A stretch of DNA of 16,572 nt from Mollicutes bacterium (GTDB lineage: Bacteria > Bacillota_I > Bacilli_A > Izemoplasmatales > Izemoplasmataceae), in contig PUMR01000011.1 in NCBI GenBank assembly GCA_003551455.1, forward strand, positions 1 to 16,572, given 5' to 3'. Of the stretch, positions 13,274 to 16,572 are shown piece after piece. Position numbers and translations under genes: made by a program. Positions within the stretch are counted from its first letter, which is position 1. Each line of letters starts with the position of its first letter. The notes beneath the pieces were generated by a model, which saw only the letters and a list, made by a program, of their open reading frames with translations, was not told the DNA's origin and searched no databases.

Positions 13274-16200
13274 ATGGCGAAAAAGAAAGTGTTCCAGTCG
13301 ATGGACGGGAACCAGGCGGCCGCCTACGCGGCCTATGCGTTCACCGAAGTCGCAGGAATCTATCCGATCACACCTTCCTCGCCCATGGCCGAGCACACGG
13401 ACCTGTGGGCGTCGCAAGGAAAGAAGAACCTCTTCGGCATGCCCGTCAAGGTAGTGGAGATGCAATCAGAAGCCGGTGCGGCGGGGACCGTCCACGGCTC
13501 GCTCCAATCCGGCGCCCTCACGACCACCTACACCGCGAGCCAGGGGCTTTTGTTGAAAATCCCCAACATGTACAAGATTGCCGGCGAACTCCTCCCCGGC
13601 GTCATCCATATCGCGAGCCGGAGCATCGCCGTGCAGGCGCTCTCCATCTTCGGCGACCACCAAGACGCCATGGCCGCGCGCCAGACCGGCTTCGCCATGC
13701 TCGCGACAGGATCCGTCCAGCAAGTGATGGACCTCGCCGGGATCGCCCATCTTGCGGCGATCAAGTCGAGCATCCCCTTCTTGCACTTTTTCGACGGGTT
13801 CCGCACCTCGAACGAGACCAACAAGGTCGAGGTCATGGACTATGAGGTCTTCGACCGTCTGCTCGATCGCGATGCCGTGCGTCGTTTCCGCAAGCGGGCC
13901 TTGAACAGCGAACGTCCTGTCACCCGCGGCTCCGCGCAGAACGACGATGTCTACATGCAAGCACGCGAAATCCAGGAAAAATACTACAAGGACATCCCCG
14001 ACATCGTCGCGGGCTACATGGAAGAGATCTCGAAAGAGACCGGGCGCGACTACGCCCCCTTCACCTATCACGGTGATCCCGATGCGACTGATGTCATCGT
14101 CGCCATGGGGTCGGCGACCGAAGCCATCCGTGAGACCATCGACTATCTCCGTGAAAAGGAGGACCGCAAGGTAGGCCTCGTCACGGTGCATCTCTATCGT
14201 CCCTTCAGCACGAAGCACTTCTTCCGGGCCATGCCCGATTCCGTCGAGAGAATCGCCGTGCTCGACCGCACCAAAGAGAACGGTTCCATCGGTGAACCGC
14301 TCTATCTCGATGTGAGAAGCGTCTATTACGGCAAAAAGGACGCTCCCACCATCATCGGCGGTCGTTACGGTCTTTCCAGCAAAGACACCACACCCGCCCA
14401 GATCAAGGCCGTCTATGACAATCTCGCCGGCAAGAAGAAGGACCGTTTCACCATCGGCATCGTCGACGATGTCAACCACACCTCGCTCGAGGTCGGCGAA
14501 GAGATCCACGCCACGGATCCTTCCACCACGGAACTGCTGTTCTTCGGTTTCGGCAGCGACGGAACGGTGGGCGCTTCGAAAAACACCATCAAGATCATCG
14601 GTGAGAACACCGACATGTACGCCCAGGCCTACTCGAGCTACGACTCGAAGAAATCGGGCGGCATCACGAGGATGCACCTCCGTTTCAGCGAGAATCCCAT
14701 CCGGAGCACCTATCTCGTCAACCATCCGCACTTCGTGTCCTGTTCGAAAGACTCCTACCTCTTCAAATATGACATGATCGGCGGCATGCGCGAGGGCGGC
14801 ACCTTCCTTTTGAACACCATCAAATCCCCCGACGAGATCGAGGAATTCCTCCCGAACAGAGTGAAACGCCAACTCGCCGAGAAAGATGCCAAGCTCTACA
14901 TCATCAACGCCGTCAAACTCGCCGAGGACATCGGTCTCGGCGAACGCATCAACACCATCATGCAGTCGGCCTTCTTCGCCCTGAACGAGCACATCATGCC
15001 CTATGACAAGGCCAAGAGACTCATGAAGGAATACGCCGAGAAGGCCTACGGTCGCATGGGCGAAGAGATCGTCAAGAAGAACTTCCAAGCGATCGATTCC
15101 GGACAAGACGGTCTCGTCGAAATCGACGTGAAGAAAGCATGGAAAGACCTTCCCGACGAAACCCGACCCGAAGAGAAGGAAAAGCCCGACTACGTCAAGA
15201 ACATCGCCGAGCCCGTGAACGCGATCAAGGGCTACGACCTTCCCGTCAGCGCTTTCGAGGAATATGCCGACGGAACCATGGAACCGGGCTCCACCGCCTA
15301 TGAGAAACGGGGCATCGCCAACTATGTGCCCAAGTGGATCAAAGAGAACTGTATCCAGTGCAATCAGTGCGCTTTCGCCTGCCCGCACTCCGTCATCCGT
15401 CCCTTCCTCCTCACCGACGAAGAGATGGAGAACGCCCCCCAAGACCTCGAGACGCTCGATGCCCGCGGCAAAGGCATCGACGAGATGCAATACCGCATCC
15501 AGATCTCCACGCTCGACTGCACGGGTTGCGGTGTCTGTGTGAGCGTCTGCCCGGCGAAAGATAAAGCGCTCGAGATGAGCCCGATCGGCGACGAGATCGA
15601 CAAGGGCGAAGTGCAAAAGGCCGAATACCTCTTCAACGAGGTCACCCCGAAAGACCATCTCGTCAAGAAGACGAACGCCAAGAACTCGCAGTTCGCAAAG
15701 CCCCTCTTTGAATTCTCCGGCGCCTGTGCGGGTTGCGGCGAGACCCCCTATGTACGTCTCGTGACCCAGCTCTTCGGCGATCGTCTGCAAATCGCCAACG
15801 CCACGGGTTGTTCCTCGATCTATGGCGGCAGCTTCCCCGCCACCCCCTACACCAAGAACGCCGAAGGAAGAGGCCCCGCCTGGGCGAACAGCCCCTTCGA
15901 GGACAACGCCGAGTTCGGCTACGGCATGTATCTCGCCAACGAGACCATGCGCGACAGGCTCCAGACCCTCTTCAAAGAGAACAAGGACAAGCTGCCGAAA
16001 GACATGGTCGAACTGTTCGCGGAATGGGTCGAGAACCGTTCCGACGGCGAGAAGACCATGGAGATCCACAAGAAGCTCCGTCCCCTGATCGAGAAATACG
16101 ACGGTCCCATGGCCGACGAACTGAAGGAACTCGCCCAATACATCGTCAAACAGAGCAACTGGATCTTCGGCGGCGACGGCTGGGCCTACGACATCGGCTA

Positions 16201-16572
16201 CGGTGGCCTCGACCACGTCATCGCCTCCAGTGACGACGTCAACATCCTCGTCTTGGACACCGAGGTCTATTCCAACACCGGCGGCCAATCCTCCAAAGCC
16301 GCGCCGAAAGGCTCCATCGCGGCCTTCACCGCCGCCGGCAAGGACGGCAAGAAGAAGGACCTCGCCGCCATGGCCATGAGCTACGGCCATGTCTATGTGG
16401 CGCAAATCTCTCATGGTGCCAACCAGCAACAAGTCGTCAAGGCCCTCCGCGAAGCGGAAGCCCATCCCGGACCCTCGCTCGTTGTCGCCTACAGTCCCTG
16501 CATCGCCCACAAGATCAAGGGCGGCCTCACCAATTCGGCCAAGCAGGCCGAGATGGCGACCAAGGTCGGATA
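13274..16572 (+). CDS. nifJ: Pyruvate:ferredoxin (flavodoxin) oxidoreductase, single chain, C-terminus cut by the window
   Basis: PFOR converts pyruvate and CoA to acetyl-CoA and CO2, reducing ferredoxin. The open frame runs 1,099 codons to the window edge without a stop; the usual length is about 1,170-1,200, so roughly the last 70-100 residues are missing. Domains in order: 'GIYPITPSSPMAEHTD' (28-43; pyruvate/TPP-domain PYR), 'HIASRSIAVQALSIFGDHQD' (113-132) with the substrate-binding Arg, CoA-binding and gamma domains, two ferredoxin-type clusters 'CIQCNQCAFACP' (693-704) and 'CTGCGVCVSVCP' (749-760), then 'CAGCGETPY' (818-826), whose Cys pair binds the proximal cluster, 'GCSSIYGGSFPATPY', and the TPP/Mg motif 'GGDGWAYDIGYGG' from 966 to 'SNTGGQ'. 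ATG 13274 has GGAGG 10 nt upstream. Being central to anaerobic metabolism, it could supply the low-potential electrons for the cell. All cluster Cys are present, so the enzyme looks intact. Confidence 0.97.
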   Translation, partial: MAKKKVFQSMDGNQAAAYAAYAFTEVAGIYPITPSSPMAEHTDLWASQGKKNLFGMPVKVVEMQSEAGAAGTVHGSLQSGALTTTYTASQGLLLKIPNMYKIAGELLPGVIHIASRSIAVQALSIFGDHQDAMAARQTGFAMLATGSVQQVMDLAGIAHLAAIKSSIPFLHFFDGFRTSNETNKVEVMDYEVFDRLLDRDAVRRFRKRALNSERPVTRGSAQNDDVYMQAREIQEKYYKDIPDIVAGYMEEISKETGRDYAPFTYHGDPDATDVIVAMGSATEAIRETIDYLREKEDRKVGLVTVHLYRPFSTKHFFRAMPDSVERIAVLDRTKENGSIGEPLYLDVRSVYYGKKDAPTIIGGRYGLSSKDTTPAQIKAVYDNLAGKKKDRFTIGIVDDVNHTSLEVGEEIHATDPSTTELLFFGFGSDGTVGASKNTIKIIGENTDMYAQAYSSYDSKKSGGITRMHLRFSENPIRSTYLVNHPHFVSCSKDSYLFKYDMIGGMREGGTFLLNTIKSPDEIEEFLPNRVKRQLAEKDAKLYIINAVKLAEDIGLGERINTIMQSAFFALNEHIMPYDKAKRLMKEYAEKAYGRMGEEIVKKNFQAIDSGQDGLVEIDVKKAWKDLPDETRPEEKEKPDYVKNIAEPVNAIKGYDLPVSAFEEYADGTMEPGSTAYEKRGIANYVPKWIKENCIQCNQCAFACPHSVIRPFLLTDEEMENAPQDLETLDARGKGIDEMQYRIQISTLDCTGCGVCVSVCPAKDKALEMSPIGDEIDKGEVQKAEYLFNEVTPKDHLVKKTNAKNSQFAKPLFEFSGACAGCGETPYVRLVTQLFGDRLQIANATGCSSIYGGSFPATPYTKNAEGRGPAWANSPFEDNAEFGYGMYLANETMRDRLQTLFKENKDKLPKDMVELFAEWVENRSDGEKTMEIHKKLRPLIEKYDGPMADELKELAQYIVKQSNWIFGGDGWAYDIGYGGLDHVIASSDDVNILVLDTEVYSNTGGQSSKAAPKGSIAAFTAAGKDGKKKDLAAMAMSYGHVYVAQISHGANQQQVVKALREAEAHPGPSLVVAYSPCIAHKIKGGLTNSAKQAEMATKVG

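Noticed and set aside
13466..16510. A 1,014-codon open frame on the minus strand opposite the pyruvate:ferredoxin oxidoreductase gene.
   Set aside because: The plus strand encodes a fully recognisable PFOR with all cluster motifs. The minus frame is low-complexity (Val/Gly/Asp/Glu-rich), has no domain, SD or promoter, and results from the GC-rich third positions of nifJ.

Overview
The window comes from a fairly G+C-rich genome whose gene content is that of an anaerobic Bacillota. YhaM, WalJ/YycJ, a DUF1146 (YwzB-like) protein, the CTC form of ribosomal protein L25 and a Bacillus-type CCA enzyme point to class Bacilli or a lineage near it (Erysipelotrichia or the non-parasitic relatives of Mollicutes are possible). 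A single-chain pyruvate:ferredoxin oxidoreductase indicates anaerobic metabolism. TGA is used as a stop and TGG for Trp, so this is the standard code and not the Mycoplasma code. The species cannot be named from the sequence alone.

Left part (1-4034): the tail of a DegV-family gene, then four genes that look like pieces of a flavin-based extracellular electron transfer (FLEET) system. They are a Gx-transporter membrane protein (EetB-like), an ApbE FAD:protein FMN transferase, a lipoprotein with two FMN_bind domains (PplA-like, probably the ApbE substrate) and a NusG-domain-II membrane protein (EetA-like). They are not one operon. The Gx gene faces the apbE gene across a bidirectional terminator, apbE and the FMN lipoprotein gene each have their own promoter on the minus strand, and the NusG-II gene is divergent from the lipoprotein gene and coupled to a DUF1146 gene. 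No Ndh2, DmkA/DmkB or RibU/ECF genes lie in the window.

Middle part (4049-9657): yigZ on the minus strand is divergent from a tight cca-pulA-yhaM operon (1-nt gap, then a 4-nt overlap) for tRNA CCA addition, alpha-1,6-glucan debranching and 3'-5' RNA decay. The cca start has no Shine-Dalgarno and lies directly behind a -10 box. The rplY (L25/CTC) gene follows under its own strong promoter, which begins in the yhaM stop codon. A GC-rich hairpin sits just upstream of its ribosome binding site, and two strong terminators follow the gene.

Right part (9753-16572): a very acidic secreted or lipid-anchored protein of about 817 residues on the minus strand appears to be a tandem duplication of a PrsA/SurA-like foldase. 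It is divergent from walJ, a metallo-beta-lactamase-fold nuclease gene whose promoter spacer contains a run of eight G. The nifJ-type pyruvate:ferredoxin oxidoreductase gene follows and runs off the right edge. Long minus-strand reading frames opposite nifJ and plus-strand frames opposite the foldase gene are codon-usage shadows.
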